Below, piece after piece: positions 30,918 through 39,616 of a stretch of 39,616 bases of DNA. A model generated the notes under the pieces. The model saw only the letters and a program-made list of their open reading frames with translations, ran no database searches and was not told where the DNA came from. Origin of the DNA: Competibacter_A sp003527885 (GTDB lineage: Bacteria; Pseudomonadota; Gammaproteobacteria; Competibacterales; Competibacteraceae); NCBI GenBank assembly GCA_035442025.1, contig DAORPQ010000020.1:1-39616 (forward strand). The letters run 5' to 3'. A program made the position numbers and the translations under genes. How positions within the stretch are numbered: the first letter of the stretch is position 1; each line of letters begins with the position of its first letter.

Positions 30918-32297
30918 ATGCAGCCTCTCTTGTTCTTAACGCTGCTCCTGCTGAGCGCCGGCGCGTACTACGTCGGCCGCCGGCGCGCGTTGGCGGTCGC
31001 GGGCGGCCACATCCGCAACCTGCATTCCCTGCCCAGCTTCTACGGCTCTTACGCGGCGCTGTGGTGCGGCTTGCCGGCGCTTTTGGTCTTCGCGTTGTGG
31101 GCCGTCGTCCAGCCCAATCTCTTGGTCGATTGGGTCGTGGCCGGCCTGCCGCCGGAGTTGCGCGATTTGCCGCCGGATCGGCTGAATCTGGTGGTCAACG
31201 ACCTCAAGAATCTGGTCGGCGGCAATTTCGTGTCCAGCGCTTCCGATCCGGTCATGGTCGAGGCCGCCGAACGCTACCGGCAATTGCGGGCCATCGGCAA
31301 CACCGCCTTGTGGGTGGTGGTGTTGAGCTTCGCCATCGCCGGGACCGCCTACGCCTGGCGAGCCATCTCGCCCGCGTTTCGCGCCCGCAACCGGGTCGAG
31401 GGCGTGGTCAACCTGTTCTTGATCGCCAGCTCGACCGTGGCCATCTTCACCACCGTCGGCATCGTGCTGTCGGTGATTTTTGAATCGATGCGATTTTTCC
31501 GCCAAGTGCCGGTCGCCGAATTCCTGTTCGGCCTGCAATGGAGCCCGCAAACCGCCCTGCGAGCCGATCAGGTCGGTTCGTCCGGGGCGTTTGGCGCGGC
31601 GCCGCTGTTTGCCGGCACCCTGCTGGTTTCCGCTATCGCCATGCTGGTGGCCGTGCCGATCGGCTTGATGTCGGCGCTGTATCTGTCCGAATACGCGACG
31701 CCGAAATTTCGCGCCTTCGCCAAACCGGCACTGGAAATTCTGGCCGGCATCCCGACGGTGGTGTACGGCTTTTTCGCCGCGCTGACCGTGGCTCCGCTGA
31801 TCCGCGAAATCGGCTCGGCCCTTGGACTGCACGTCGCCTCCGAAAGCGCGCTGGCCGCCGGGCTGGTGATGGGGATCATGATCATTCCCTTCGTCTCCTC
31901 GCTGTCGGACGACGTGATCAACGCCGTGCCGCAGTCGATGCGCGACGGCTCCTACGCCCTGGGCGCGACCAAATCGGAAACCATCACCCGCGTCCTGCTG
32001 CCCGCCGCCTTGCCCGGCATCGTCGGCAGCATCTTGCTGGCGATCTCGCGCGCCATCGGCGAAACCATGATCGTGGTGATGGCCGCCGGCCTGTCGGCCA
32101 ATCTGACCGCCAACCCGCTGGAGGCGGTCACCACGGTCACGGTGCAGATCGTCACCCTGTTGACCGGTGATCAGGAATTCGACAGCCCCAAAACCCTGGC
32201 CGCCTTCGCGCTCGGCCTGGTGCTGTTCGTGGTGACGCTGATCCTCAACATCATCGCCCTGCGGGTGGTGCGCAAATACCGGGAACAGTATGAATAA
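30918..32297 (+). CDS. pstC: PstC, phosphate ABC transporter permease
   Basis: 459 residues, longer than Escherichia coli PstC (319). The additional N-terminal part has two extra spans (QPLLFLTLLLLSAGAYYVG and YAALWCGLPALLVFALW) and a periplasmic stretch, as in Pseudomonas-type PstC. The permease core has six spans and the ABC-contact EAA loop in GSYALGATKSETITRVLLPAALPG. With PstA it forms the membrane channel for phosphate. The chosen ATG at 30918 has GGTGGAG about 5 nt upstream; the frame is open to a GTG six codons earlier (30900). The stop overlaps the pstA start by 8 nt. Confidence 0.94.
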   Translation: MQPLLFLTLLLLSAGAYYVGRRRALAVAGGHIRNLHSLPSFYGSYAALWCGLPALLVFALWAVVQPNLLVDWVVAGLPPELRDLPPDRLNLVVNDLKNLVGGNFVSSASDPVMVEAAERYRQLRAIGNTALWVVVLSFAIAGTAYAWRAISPAFRARNRVEGVVNLFLIASSTVAIFTTVGIVLSVIFESMRFFRQVPVAEFLFGLQWSPQTALRADQVGSSGAFGAAPLFAGTLLVSAIAMLVAVPIGLMSALYLSEYATPKFRAFAKPALEILAGIPTVVYGFFAALTVAPLIREIGSALGLHVASESALAAGLVMGIMIIPFVSSLSDDVINAVPQSMRDGSYALGATKSETITRVLLPAALPGIVGSILLAISRAIGETMIVVMAAGLSANLTANPLEAVTTVTVQIVTLLTGDQEFDSPKTLAAFALGLVLFVVTLILNIIALRVVRKYREQYE

Positions 32298-33609
32298 GGC
32301 GACTTCCCCTAACGGCGCGACGCCGCCGCACGAACGCGACATCAAAACCATCGTAAACGCCGGCCTCGCCCGCCGCCACGCCGCCGAACGGCGCTTCCGC
32401 TGGTACGGCTTGACCGCTATCACGCTCGGCTTGGCCTTTGTGGTGCTGATGTTCGCCAACATCATCAACAAAGGCTTGCCGGCCTTCTGGCAAACCTACA
32501 TCCAAGTGCCGATCACCTTCGACGCGGCCGCGCTCGACCCTGAAGGCCAGCGCGACCCGCGAGCGCTGGCCGGCGCCGATTACAACGCGCTGGTCCGCGC
32601 CGGACTGCGGCAACTGTTTCCCAAGGTCGAGGGCCGGTTGCCGTTGCGGGCGCTGTCGGCCTTGGTCAGCACCGACGCTTCCTACGACCTGCAACGGCGG
32701 GTTTTGGCCGACCCGCAACTGATCGGCACCCAACAAGAAATTTGGCTGCTGGCCTCGGCCGCTGTGGATACCTTCGTCAAGGGCAACATCGACCGCGGCT
32801 TGGAGGAGGCGAACCGCCCGATCAAGGACAACCAGATCGATTGGATCGACCAGTTGCGAGCCGCCGGCAAGATCGAACGCCAGTTCAACGCCGTGCTGTT
32901 CCGCAGCGGCGACTCCCGCGAGCCGGAGCAGGCCGGCATCCGGGGCGCTTTGATGGGCTCGTTCTTCACGCTGCTCGTCACCTTTCTCCTGTCGTTTCCC
33001 ATCGGCGTGGCGACGGCGGTGTATTTGGAGGAATTCGCCCCCAAAAACCGCTGGACCGACATCATCGAAGTGAACATCAACAACCTGGCGGCGGTGCCGT
33101 CAATCGTGTTCGGCCTGCTGGGTCTGGCGGTGTTCATCAACTTTTTCGGCCTGCCCCGCTCCGCGCCGCTGGTCGGCGGCCTGGTCCTGAGCCTGATGAC
33201 CTTGCCGGTGATCATCATCGCCGGCCGCGCCGCCCTGACCTCGGTGCCGCCCTCGATCCGCGAGGCGGCGCTCGGCATGGGCGCGTCCAAGCTGCAAATG
33301 GTCGGCCACCACGTCCTGCCGCTGGCCATGCCCGGCATGTTGACCGGCTCGATCATCGGCATGGCCCGCGCCCTGGGCGAATCGGCTCCGCTGCTGATGA
33401 TCGGCATGGTCGCCTTCATCGTCGATGTGCCCAAAAGCTTCCTCGATCCCGCCACGGTGTTGCCGGTGCAGATTTACCTGTGGTCCGACCTGCCGGAACG
33501 GGCCTTCGTCGAGCGGACCTCGGCCGCGATCATGGTGCTGCTGGCCTTCATGATCCTGATGAACGGGCTGGCGATCCTCTTGCGCAAGCGTTTCGAGCGA
33601 CGCTGGTAG
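32290..33609 (+). CDS. pstA: PstA, phosphate ABC transporter permease
   Basis: 439 residues, again longer than the Escherichia coli protein (296). After a cytoplasmic N-terminus and a first span (LTAITLGLAFVVLMFANIIN) comes a ~170-residue periplasmic insert. The remaining spans follow, with the EAA loop in AALGMGASKLQMVGHHVLPLAMPG. The insert is seen in the DUF3333-type PstA group of proteobacteria. The ATG lies inside the last codons of pstC, so translation is coupled. It partners PstC in the phosphate channel. Confidence 0.94.
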   Translation: MNKATSPNGATPPHERDIKTIVNAGLARRHAAERRFRWYGLTAITLGLAFVVLMFANIINKGLPAFWQTYIQVPITFDAAALDPEGQRDPRALAGADYNALVRAGLRQLFPKVEGRLPLRALSALVSTDASYDLQRRVLADPQLIGTQQEIWLLASAAVDTFVKGNIDRGLEEANRPIKDNQIDWIDQLRAAGKIERQFNAVLFRSGDSREPEQAGIRGALMGSFFTLLVTFLLSFPIGVATAVYLEEFAPKNRWTDIIEVNINNLAAVPSIVFGLLGLAVFINFFGLPRSAPLVGGLVLSLMTLPVIIIAGRAALTSVPPSIREAALGMGASKLQMVGHHVLPLAMPGMLTGSIIGMARALGESAPLLMIGMVAFIVDVPKSFLDPATVLPVQIYLWSDLPERAFVERTSAAIMVLLAFMILMNGLAILLRKRFERRW

Positions 33610-33651
33610 GCTCGGCCGCTTCGCCCTCAATCACCCAAGGATTTCTCGCTT

Positions 33652-34542
33652 ATGAGCACGACCGCCATCGACACCCAGATCGCCCTGAACGGGGCCTTGA
33701 ACCGGAACGCGCCGATCCGGCAGAGCGCCGGCGCGCAAGTCACCGATTACGACAACCGCCAGACCGTCGGCAAGATCACCGTGGACAACCCCAAAATGGC
33801 GTGCCGGGAGGTCAACGTCTATTACGGTCAAAAGCACGCGATCAAAAACGTCAGCTTGGACATCGGCGCGAATGAGGTCATCGCTTTCATCGGGCCCTCG
33901 GGCTGCGGCAAATCGACCTTCATCCGCTGCCTGAACCGGATGAACGACACCATCCCCGCCGCCCGCGTCACCGGGTTGATCAAACTGGACGACGACGACA
34001 TTCACGCCAAGGAAATCGACGTGGTGCAACTGCGGGCACGGGTCGGCATGGTGTTTCAAAAACCCAACCCGTTCCCCAAATCCATCTACGAGAACGTCGC
34101 CTACGGGCCGCGCATCCACGGCATGGTCAACGACAAGGCCGAACTCGATCAGTTGGTGCGCGACAGCCTGGAGCGGGCCGGCTTGATCAAGGAGGTCGAA
34201 AAACGGATGCTGGAACCCGGCACCAGCCTCTCCGGCGGCCAGCAGCAACGGCTGTGCATCGCCCGCGCCATCGCGGTCAACCCCGAGGTGATTCTGATGG
34301 ACGAACCCTGCTCGGCGCTGGACCCCATCGCCACCGCCAAGATCGAGGAACTGATCGACGAGTTGCGGGAAAACTACACCATCGTCATCGTCACCCACTC
34401 CATGCAGCAGGCGGCGCGGGTGTCCCAGCGCACCGCCTATTTTCATCTGGGCGATCTGATCGAAATCGGCGACACCGACCAGATTTTCACCAATCCCCGG
34501 CACAAGCTGACCGAGGATTACATCACGGGTCGCTTCGGCTGA
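33652..34542 (+). CDS. pstB: PstB, phosphate ABC transporter ATPase
   Basis: 296 residues with an N-terminal extension of about 40 residues compared with Escherichia coli PstB (257). Walker A GPSGCGKST at 81-89, ABC signature LSGGQQQR starting at 193, Walker B VILMDEP (213-219) and the switch His in VTHSM are intact. The Cys in DEPCSALDP is characteristic of PstB. It powers phosphate import through PstCA and, with PhoU, takes part in signalling to PhoR. It is preceded by a 42-nt gap after pstA and followed by phoU after 38 nt. Confidence 0.97.
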   Translation: MSTTAIDTQIALNGALNRNAPIRQSAGAQVTDYDNRQTVGKITVDNPKMACREVNVYYGQKHAIKNVSLDIGANEVIAFIGPSGCGKSTFIRCLNRMNDTIPAARVTGLIKLDDDDIHAKEIDVVQLRARVGMVFQKPNPFPKSIYENVAYGPRIHGMVNDKAELDQLVRDSLERAGLIKEVEKRMLEPGTSLSGGQQQRLCIARAIAVNPEVILMDEPCSALDPIATAKIEELIDELRENYTIVIVTHSMQQAARVSQRTAYFHLGDLIEIGDTDQIFTNPRHKLTEDYITGRFG

Positions 34543-34580
34543 TCCCGACGATCCCGCGCCTGCCACCGGAGACTCCCGCC

Positions 34581-35327
34581 ATGGCCATCAGTCACGAGGC
34601 CCATACCGTCAAACAGTTCGACGTCCAGCTCGCCAACCTCCGCAACATGGTGCTGGAAATGGGCGGCTTGGTCGAGGATCAGATCAAGTGCGCCATCGCC
34701 GCGCTGGATCAGGAAGATTTGCACGCCGCCCGCGAGGTCATCGCCCGCGACCGGATCATCAATGGCCTGCAAGTCAAGGCCGACGAGGATTGCGTCAGCA
34801 TCATCGCGCTGCGCCAGCCGCTCGGCGGCGACCTGCGGATGATCATGTCGCTGGCCAATTCCGTGACCGATCTGGAGCGGATCGGCGACAGCGCCAAGAA
34901 AATCGCCCGGATGACCCTCCAGATGTACGACGGCGTCAACAGTCAGCCCAGCGCCAAGCTGCTGCGCGACGTGCGGCCGATCGCCGAACTGGCGAGCGGC
35001 ATGTTGCGCGATTGCCTGGACGCGCTGGCCCGGCTCGATGTCGAAAAGGCGCTGTCCATCATCCACAACGACGACGAACTGGACCAGGAATTTCAGGCCG
35101 CGCTGCGGCGCTTGATCACTTACATGATGGAAGACCCGCGCACCATCGGCCACGCCATCAACGTGGTTTTCATCATCAAGGCGCTGGAACGGATCGGCGA
35201 TCATTGCACCAACGTCGCCGAGCACATCGTTTATCTGGTCGAGGGCAAGAACATCCAGCAGCGCCGCAACATCGACATGAGCACGATTTTGACGCTGGCG
35301 CAAGACAGCGAGGAAGCGGAAGAATAA
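34581..35327 (+). CDS. phoU: PhoU, phosphate signalling and transport regulator
   Basis: 248 residues with two three-helix bundles, each carrying a metal-coordinating E/DxxxD-type motif (NSVTDLERIGDSAKKIA in the first half, IIKALERIGDHCTNVAEHI in the second). The start MAISHEAHTVKQFDVQLANL is typical, and a GGAG site lies about 9 nt before the ATG. The open frame upstream of 34581 overlaps pstB and is not part of the gene. PhoU links PstB activity to the PhoR-PhoB system and limits phosphate uptake. It is the last gene of the operon, convergent with the DUF1028 gene 36 nt away. Confidence 0.96.
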   Translation: MAISHEAHTVKQFDVQLANLRNMVLEMGGLVEDQIKCAIAALDQEDLHAAREVIARDRIINGLQVKADEDCVSIIALRQPLGGDLRMIMSLANSVTDLERIGDSAKKIARMTLQMYDGVNSQPSAKLLRDVRPIAELASGMLRDCLDALARLDVEKALSIIHNDDELDQEFQAALRRLITYMMEDPRTIGHAINVVFIIKALERIGDHCTNVAEHIVYLVEGKNIQQRRNIDMSTILTLAQDSEEAEE

Positions 35328-35363
35328 CCGCCGCCGGCCGGCGCGGGCTGCTTGCCGGTTCGG

Positions 35364-36248
35364 CTAGCCGTTACGGGCGTGCGCCTTCAGCCAGAGCGCG
35401 TGTTTTTCGCGCATATCCGCCAGAACTTCCAGATCGATCAGATCATCCTCTCGGATACGCTCGTCGTAGTTTTCCCAACCCATGAAATCGCGCAGTGCCT
35501 TACGGGTGGCGTCATCGGCAACCCCGGTCACGACACCTTGATAAAAGCCGCGCGCGTGCAGGATCTGTTGCAGCTCGTTGGCGATGGCGCCATTGATCCG
35601 CACGAGATTTTGGGGGTCGCTGCGGAAATAGGTCAGCCGGTGGATGGCGTACAAGCGCTCCAATTCGACGATGGGGTTCGGATGGTCGTACACCGAAATA
35701 TCGGCATAGCGATCATCGAAACCGCCGTACCCGCCGCCGGCCCGCACCACCAAGAGCGCCGCCGACTGCTGGCCGCGCCGGTCGCCACCGCCGGCCTGCC
35801 CGGCGTGCAGGGCCGCCATCAAGCGTTCGGCCAGCGCACCCTGTTCCTGCTCGAAGGTCCGCACCATGTTCTGCACCACCGCCGGCCCGGCCAGGGTATT
35901 GCCCTGCGCGGCACAACAACGACCCTGCAATTCGCCCGCCCAATCGAAGCACCGAGCGCCGGTAAAACCAGCGGCGCGACCGCTGGCGTCGATGATTCCG
36001 AGCTGGCGGTAATCGCGCTGGCCGTCGCCGCCGGTGAGGATCTCGATGGCTTGGTGGGGCGATGCGCCATTTGCCAACAACGCCAACCCGCGCGGTCCGT
36101 AGCCGGTATTGCAGTACGCTTGCGTCGCCACCGCCCCTACCCCTGCCCTGGCAAACGGGATCGACACGCCGACATTGGGGAATTTGGACTGCACGGCCAC
36201 GCCCAAATCGCCGTTGGCGGGATCGAAGGCGACGATGGAAAACGTCAT
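35364..36248 (-). CDS. DUF1028 protein with C-terminal peptidoglycan-binding-like domain
   Basis: 294 residues. The DUF1028 domain (about 1-205) starts MTFSIVAFDPANGDLGVAVQ and contains FARAGVGAVATQAYCNTGYG and the QGNTLAGPAVV block. The fold is related to Ntn-hydrolases, and removal of Met1 would expose Thr2 as a potential nucleophile. Residues about 220-294 match the small helical domain often fused to it (PG_binding_2 type: AIANELQQILHARGFYQG and DDATRKALRDFMGWENYDER). No signal peptide is visible, so cytoplasmic action is expected. The ATG at 36248 has a strong GGAGGG site 6 nt upstream, which favours it over the in-frame start at 36266. The substrate is unknown; a hydrolase or amidase role is inference. 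Confidence 0.88.
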   Translation of the reverse strand: MTFSIVAFDPANGDLGVAVQSKFPNVGVSIPFARAGVGAVATQAYCNTGYGPRGLALLANGASPHQAIEILTGGDGQRDYRQLGIIDASGRAAGFTGARCFDWAGELQGRCCAAQGNTLAGPAVVQNMVRTFEQEQGALAERLMAALHAGQAGGGDRRGQQSAALLVVRAGGGYGGFDDRYADISVYDHPNPIVELERLYAIHRLTYFRSDPQNLVRINGAIANELQQILHARGFYQGVVTGVADDATRKALRDFMGWENYDERIREDDLIDLEVLADMREKHALWLKAHARNG

Positions 36249-36398
36249 GACGCACCCTCCAAGCAAGGGAACCAGACCGAGGATACGGCGCTACCGCCAC
36301 CGCGCCGGGCCAGAGCAACGGGATCGACAGCACGGAATCCAGGGCAAATGGGAGCGCGGTCGGGCTGCCGGCACGCGACCAAAAACCGAAAAACCGAA

Positions 36399-37820
36399 TC
36401 AGGAGGCCGTTCTTCCCGAAATACCGGCTTCTTCCGCGATCTGGATCCCATAATATTTCAGGCGCCGCCACAAGGTCGTACGGCTCATCCCCATATCCCT
36501 GGCCACCAAATGATGCTTGCCGTGATGGATTTCCAGAAGCCGGATAATCTCCGAACGCTCCATTTGTTCCATTCGGGAGCTCACCCCCGGGTTGTAGCAA
36601 GGTTGAGGGAGCCAGTCCCCGATCTCAACCCGTCCGTCGGAACTCAAGAGCACTGCCCGTTCGATGAGATTTTCCAGCTCTCGCACGTTACCGGGAAAGC
36701 TGTAGCGGCTGAGTTCATGCACAACCTCTTCGCTGAAGCTGCTGACTGGGCTATGCATTTTCCGGCGATATTTTTTCAGACAGAAATCCGCCAATAGTGG
36801 GATATCTTCCAAGCGCTCTCGCAAAGGCGGAATATGAATGGGAAACACGTTAATCCGATAATAAAGATCCGAGCGAAACCGGTTATTTTTAATCTCCGTA
36901 TCCAGATCTTTGTTGGTCGCTGAAATAATACGTACATCGACTTGCCGGTAGCTGTTATCGCCGACTCTCCGAAAGCGCCCTTCTTGCAGAACTTGCAGCA
37001 ACTTGACTTGCAGCAGAGGGCTCATTTCGCTGATTTCATCAAGGAAAACCGTTCCCCCATCGGCAGCCTCGAACAAGCCTTTCTGGTCGTAAACGGCGCC
37101 GGTGAACGCGCCTTTTTTATGGCCGAACAGCTCGCTCTCCAACAGCGCTTCCGGCAACGCCCCACAGTTTTGTTCCACGAACAGCTTGTCCTTGCGCGGA
37201 CCATTGTAGTGAATGTAGCGGGCTAACAGGGTTTTTCCGGTGCCGGTTTCACCGGTCAACAACACGGTAACGGGCGTGTCGATCACCTTGTTGACGAGAT
37301 CGAACACGCGGCGCATGGCCGCGCTGTGTCCGATGATCTCGCTAAACTTCAGGTCCTTGTGGAGTTCTTTCTTGATAAAGGTGTTTTCATCGCGCAACTG
37401 TTCGTTAGCGGCCCGCAACTCCGCAAGCAAACGCTCGTTTTCCATTAAAAGCTCGTAGCTGTCCAACGCCCGTTTGACGGTTACCCGCAGCTCCTGTCGG
37501 TCCCAGGGCTTTGTCACATATTGATAAATGTGCCCTTTATTGATGGCTTGGATGAGCGCCACCGTATCGGTATAACCGGTCAAAATAATGCGGATAGCAT
37601 GGGGGCGGATATGGATTGATCTCTGCAACAGCTCGACACCCGTCATTTCCGGCATTCGCTGATCGGCCATGATCAGCGCGATTTCTTGCCGTTCGAGCAC
37701 GCTCAACGCCTCCATGCCGTTGCGGGCGGTAAATACCTCGTAATCCTCCTCGAAAGTCAGCGTGAGGGTCCGTAAGATATCTTTCTCATCGTCGACGACC
37801 AGCAGCTTATAGCGTTTCAT
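36399..37820 (-). CDS. NtrC-family sigma-54-dependent response regulator
   Basis: 473 residues. The receiver domain (1-120) has D10-D11, phospho-acceptor Asp53 in MADQRMPEM and Lys104 in YVTKPWD. A helical linker follows. The AAA+ domain (about 155-390) has Walker A GETGTGKT (190-197), the sigma-54-contacting GAFTGA loop (237-242) and Walker B GGTVFLDEI. The C-terminal Fis-type helix-turn-helix lies about 430-460 (HHLVARDMGMSRTTLWRRLKYYG). All elements needed to activate sigma-54 promoters are intact. Its start overlaps the end of the CHASE2 kinase gene (ATGA), so the two form a cognate pair. The target genes are not evident here. Confidence 0.95.
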   Translation of the reverse strand: MKRYKLLVVDDEKDILRTLTLTFEEDYEVFTARNGMEALSVLERQEIALIMADQRMPEMTGVELLQRSIHIRPHAIRIILTGYTDTVALIQAINKGHIYQYVTKPWDRQELRVTVKRALDSYELLMENERLLAELRAANEQLRDENTFIKKELHKDLKFSEIIGHSAAMRRVFDLVNKVIDTPVTVLLTGETGTGKTLLARYIHYNGPRKDKLFVEQNCGALPEALLESELFGHKKGAFTGAVYDQKGLFEAADGGTVFLDEISEMSPLLQVKLLQVLQEGRFRRVGDNSYRQVDVRIISATNKDLDTEIKNNRFRSDLYYRINVFPIHIPPLRERLEDIPLLADFCLKKYRRKMHSPVSSFSEEVVHELSRYSFPGNVRELENLIERAVLLSSDGRVEIGDWLPQPCYNPGVSSRMEQMERSEIIRLLEIHHGKHHLVARDMGMSRTTLWRRLKYYGIQIAEEAGISGRTAS

Positions 37821-39616
37821 AGGTTTTTCCTGCTCATGTGCACGGGCAGTTCGACCGCAAACTCCGCGCCTTCTCCCAACGCACTGGCGACCGTGATCCT
37901 GCCACCGTGTTTTTCGACAATTCCATAAGAAATGCTAAGCCCTAGACCCGTACCCTCACCAATAGGCTTCGTCGTGAAAAAAGGGTCGAAAATCCTCTCC
38001 AAATCCTTGGCGGAAATGCCTTTCCCGGTGTCCTTGACAGTTACTCTAACCCAATCGCTGAAAGCCTCTGTCTTGATCCAAACTTGACCTCTTTCAGGAA
38101 TTGCTTGGGCGGCGTTTTGTAATAAGTTCATAAACACCTGATTGATTTGACCCGCATAGCATTCCACGAGAGGCAAACTGTTATATTCGCGATGGATGGT
38201 TATTCGATCCTTGTATTCCCGCGATAATAAATTCAAGCTGGATTCGATACCGCTTTGCAAATCCGCCATCACCAAGCCCAGATCGTCGGTTCGCGAAAAG
38301 GTGCGCAAATCCAACACGATTTGCTTCACCCTATCGGCACCGGTCCTACAGCTGGCGATCAGTTCCTGTAGCGTTTTTTCTATCGTATCGAATTTGGCGA
38401 CTTCTTTCTGTTTATCGCCGTGACGGCGTTTTTGGCCGTTCAGGCTATCCAAATTGGAATAGGCCAAGACGATTTTGGTGAGGCGTTCGATGTATTCTTC
38501 GATAAACTCCAAGTTATTATGCACGAAACTGATCGGATTGTTCAATTCGTGAGCAATGCCAGCCACCAATAAACCCAACGAAGCCATTTTTTCTGAGTGA
38601 ATCAGTTGCTCTTGCGTGCGGGCCAGGTCTTTGTAAGCCACCTCGATCTGTTGGTTGCGGTTGGTCAGTTGCTGGTTGACTTCGGTCAGCTCCTGAGTGC
38701 GTTCGGTAATCTTGGCCTCCAGCGTGCGGTTGGCCTCTTCCAGGGTCCGCCGGCGCTCCTGCTCCATACCCAGGGAGCGAGCCAGCAAATGGCCGCCGTA
38801 CACCAGCATGATGCCCAGCACGCCGGAAACAACAGGCACCCAAACCGTAAACGCCGTAAAAATCACATGCGCGATCGCGCACAAAACGGCCGTGATCGCC
38901 GCCATGGCCAGCAAACCCACCATCGGCCTCGAAACGGCTAAAACCAACCCCGACAGCAAGGTGACGAGCACGATTAAAATCGTGTGCGAAAGCCTGCTGA
39001 GTTCCTTGACAAAAGAGCCTTCCAGCAAATTACTGATCAGCGTGGCCTGAATCTCAACCCCGGCGGTTGCGTTGCCCGACACCCAAGAAAACGGCGTAAA
39101 AAAAGTATCGCCGGATAAATGCTGGGCCTCTGGAATGGTTTCTAGCGAGCGGCCCACTAAAACGATTTTGTCCTTGAAGATTCCGGGCGGCAACAGCCGC
39201 GTATAATCCAGCGCTTGATAGTAGGAAACCGTGCTTACCGTTCGGGGAGGCCCGCGATAGTCAATCAATAATTCCTTATAAAAATCCTGTTTGCTCAACA
39301 CGTTTCGTTCCGGCGCCGACAAATACTTTCCGACCACCTGCAACGCGAAAGACGACAGCCCAGGCGAGAGCAACCGGGAGCGGCGCACGACGCCATCGGC
39401 GTCGACGGTGATGATGGGGCTGCCCACCGCAGCCACCTTGGCCAAAGCAGGCAGCGGATCGATGCGGGTCGTCAGGTGAAACAAAGGGTCGTTCACAACG
39501 CCCAAGGCGCTGACCAACACAACGTTTCCCGCCTCCTGAATCGCCTGTTCCAGCGCGTTATCTTCCTGAGATTCGGAAGGCTCCGCAAACAGTATATCCA
39601 GTCCGATCACTTTAGC
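37817..39616 (-). CDS. CHASE2-domain sensor histidine kinase (5' end outside window)
   Basis: 600 codons are visible, and the frame is open through the right edge, reading AKVIGLDILFAEPSESQED at its start. The true N-terminus with its first membrane span is missing. Order: periplasmic CHASE2 domain (with LVSALGVVNDP, a VRRSRLL region and a GRSLETIPEAQHLSGDTFFTP segment); three membrane spans (ILIVLVTLLSGLVLAVS, LLAMAAITAVLCAIAHVIF and VWVPVVSGVLGIMLVYGG); a coiled coil; the HisKA helix with GIAHELNNPISFVHNN; N box NLLQNAAQAI; and ATP-lid motifs VKDTGKGIS, DPFFTTKPIGEGTGLGLS. The HELNNP sequence is typical of NtrB-like kinases that pair with sigma-54 regulators, as the overlapping downstream gene indicates. 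The signal sensed is unknown. Confidence 0.93.
   Translation of the reverse strand, partial: AKVIGLDILFAEPSESQEDNALEQAIQEAGNVVLVSALGVVNDPLFHLTTRIDPLPALAKVAAVGSPIITVDADGVVRRSRLLSPGLSSFALQVVGKYLSAPERNVLSKQDFYKELLIDYRGPPRTVSTVSYYQALDYTRLLPPGIFKDKIVLVGRSLETIPEAQHLSGDTFFTPFSWVSGNATAGVEIQATLISNLLEGSFVKELSRLSHTILIVLVTLLSGLVLAVSRPMVGLLAMAAITAVLCAIAHVIFTAFTVWVPVVSGVLGIMLVYGGHLLARSLGMEQERRRTLEEANRTLEAKITERTQELTEVNQQLTNRNQQIEVAYKDLARTQEQLIHSEKMASLGLLVAGIAHELNNPISFVHNNLEFIEEYIERLTKIVLAYSNLDSLNGQKRRHGDKQKEVAKFDTIEKTLQELIASCRTGADRVKQIVLDLRTFSRTDDLGLVMADLQSGIESSLNLLSREYKDRITIHREYNSLPLVECYAGQINQVFMNLLQNAAQAIPERGQVWIKTEAFSDWVRVTVKDTGKGISAKDLERIFDPFFTTKPIGEGTGLGLSISYGIVEKHGGRITVASALGEGAEFAVELPVHMSRKNL

Noticed and set aside
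35332..35343. CGCCGGCCGGCG palindrome between phoU and the DUF1028 gene as a terminator
   Set aside because: It has no proper loop and no T-run; short GC palindromes of this kind are common in this DNA.

Overview
The window is GC-rich, densely coded DNA from a gammaproteobacterium. The evidence is the gene families: a Hcp1/TssABC/TagH-TssKLM type VI secretion (T6SS) cluster, a cysI-DUF934 pair as in Pseudomonas, a pstSCAB-phoU operon, an OadB-type sodium pump and a tandem 6-phosphofructokinase. A Competibacter/Contendobacter-like relative would fit, but that is a guess. I saw no tRNA, rRNA, CRISPR array or intact insertion sequence.

Region 1 (1-15260) is a T6SS locus in two divergent arms. 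The leftward arm is tssA-tssB-tssC-hcp-tagJ-tssE, with tssE cut by the window edge. The rightward arm is tagH(fha)-tssK-tssL-tssM-tagF-pppA. Sheath, tube, baseplate and membrane-complex parts are present. So are most parts of threonine-phosphorylation control (Fha, TagF, PP2C phosphatase, and a TssL with a candidate phospho-threonine motif), but no PpkA kinase is visible. hcp appears to have its own sigma-54-type promoter, a leader palindrome and a terminator.

Region 2 (15291-17460) is a leftward sulfite reductase pair (cysI and a DUF934 protein).

Region 3 (about 17700-25122) is the most unusual part. A KdpD-like kinase lacking the cytoplasmic N-terminal sensor half and a KdpE-like regulator are followed by a small helical protein, a 53-residue single-span membrane protein, an OadB-type sodium-pump subunit, ferredoxin-NADP reductase and the potassium transporter TrkH. 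No kdpFABC is present, and no biotin/carboxyltransferase subunits are present. Both kdpD and the OadB operon are preceded by two KdpE-like direct-repeat boxes (TTTA(C/T)G-N5-TTTACA type) set exactly 32 bp apart. This suggests a KdpDE branch rewired to sodium/potassium traffic. A decayed C-terminal copy of trkH with three frameshifts lies directly before the intact gene.

Region 4 (25311-29558) has a fused two-lobe phosphofructokinase, a decayed EamA-like transporter fragment, type I 3-dehydroquinate dehydratase and a short-chain dehydrogenase.

Region 5 (29651-35327) is the phosphate operon pstS-pstC-pstA-pstB-phoU behind a three-half-site Pho-box candidate. Region 6 (35364-39616) has a DUF1028 protein with a potential N-terminal threonine nucleophile, then a sigma-54-dependent response regulator overlapping a CHASE2 sensor histidine kinase that runs off the right edge.
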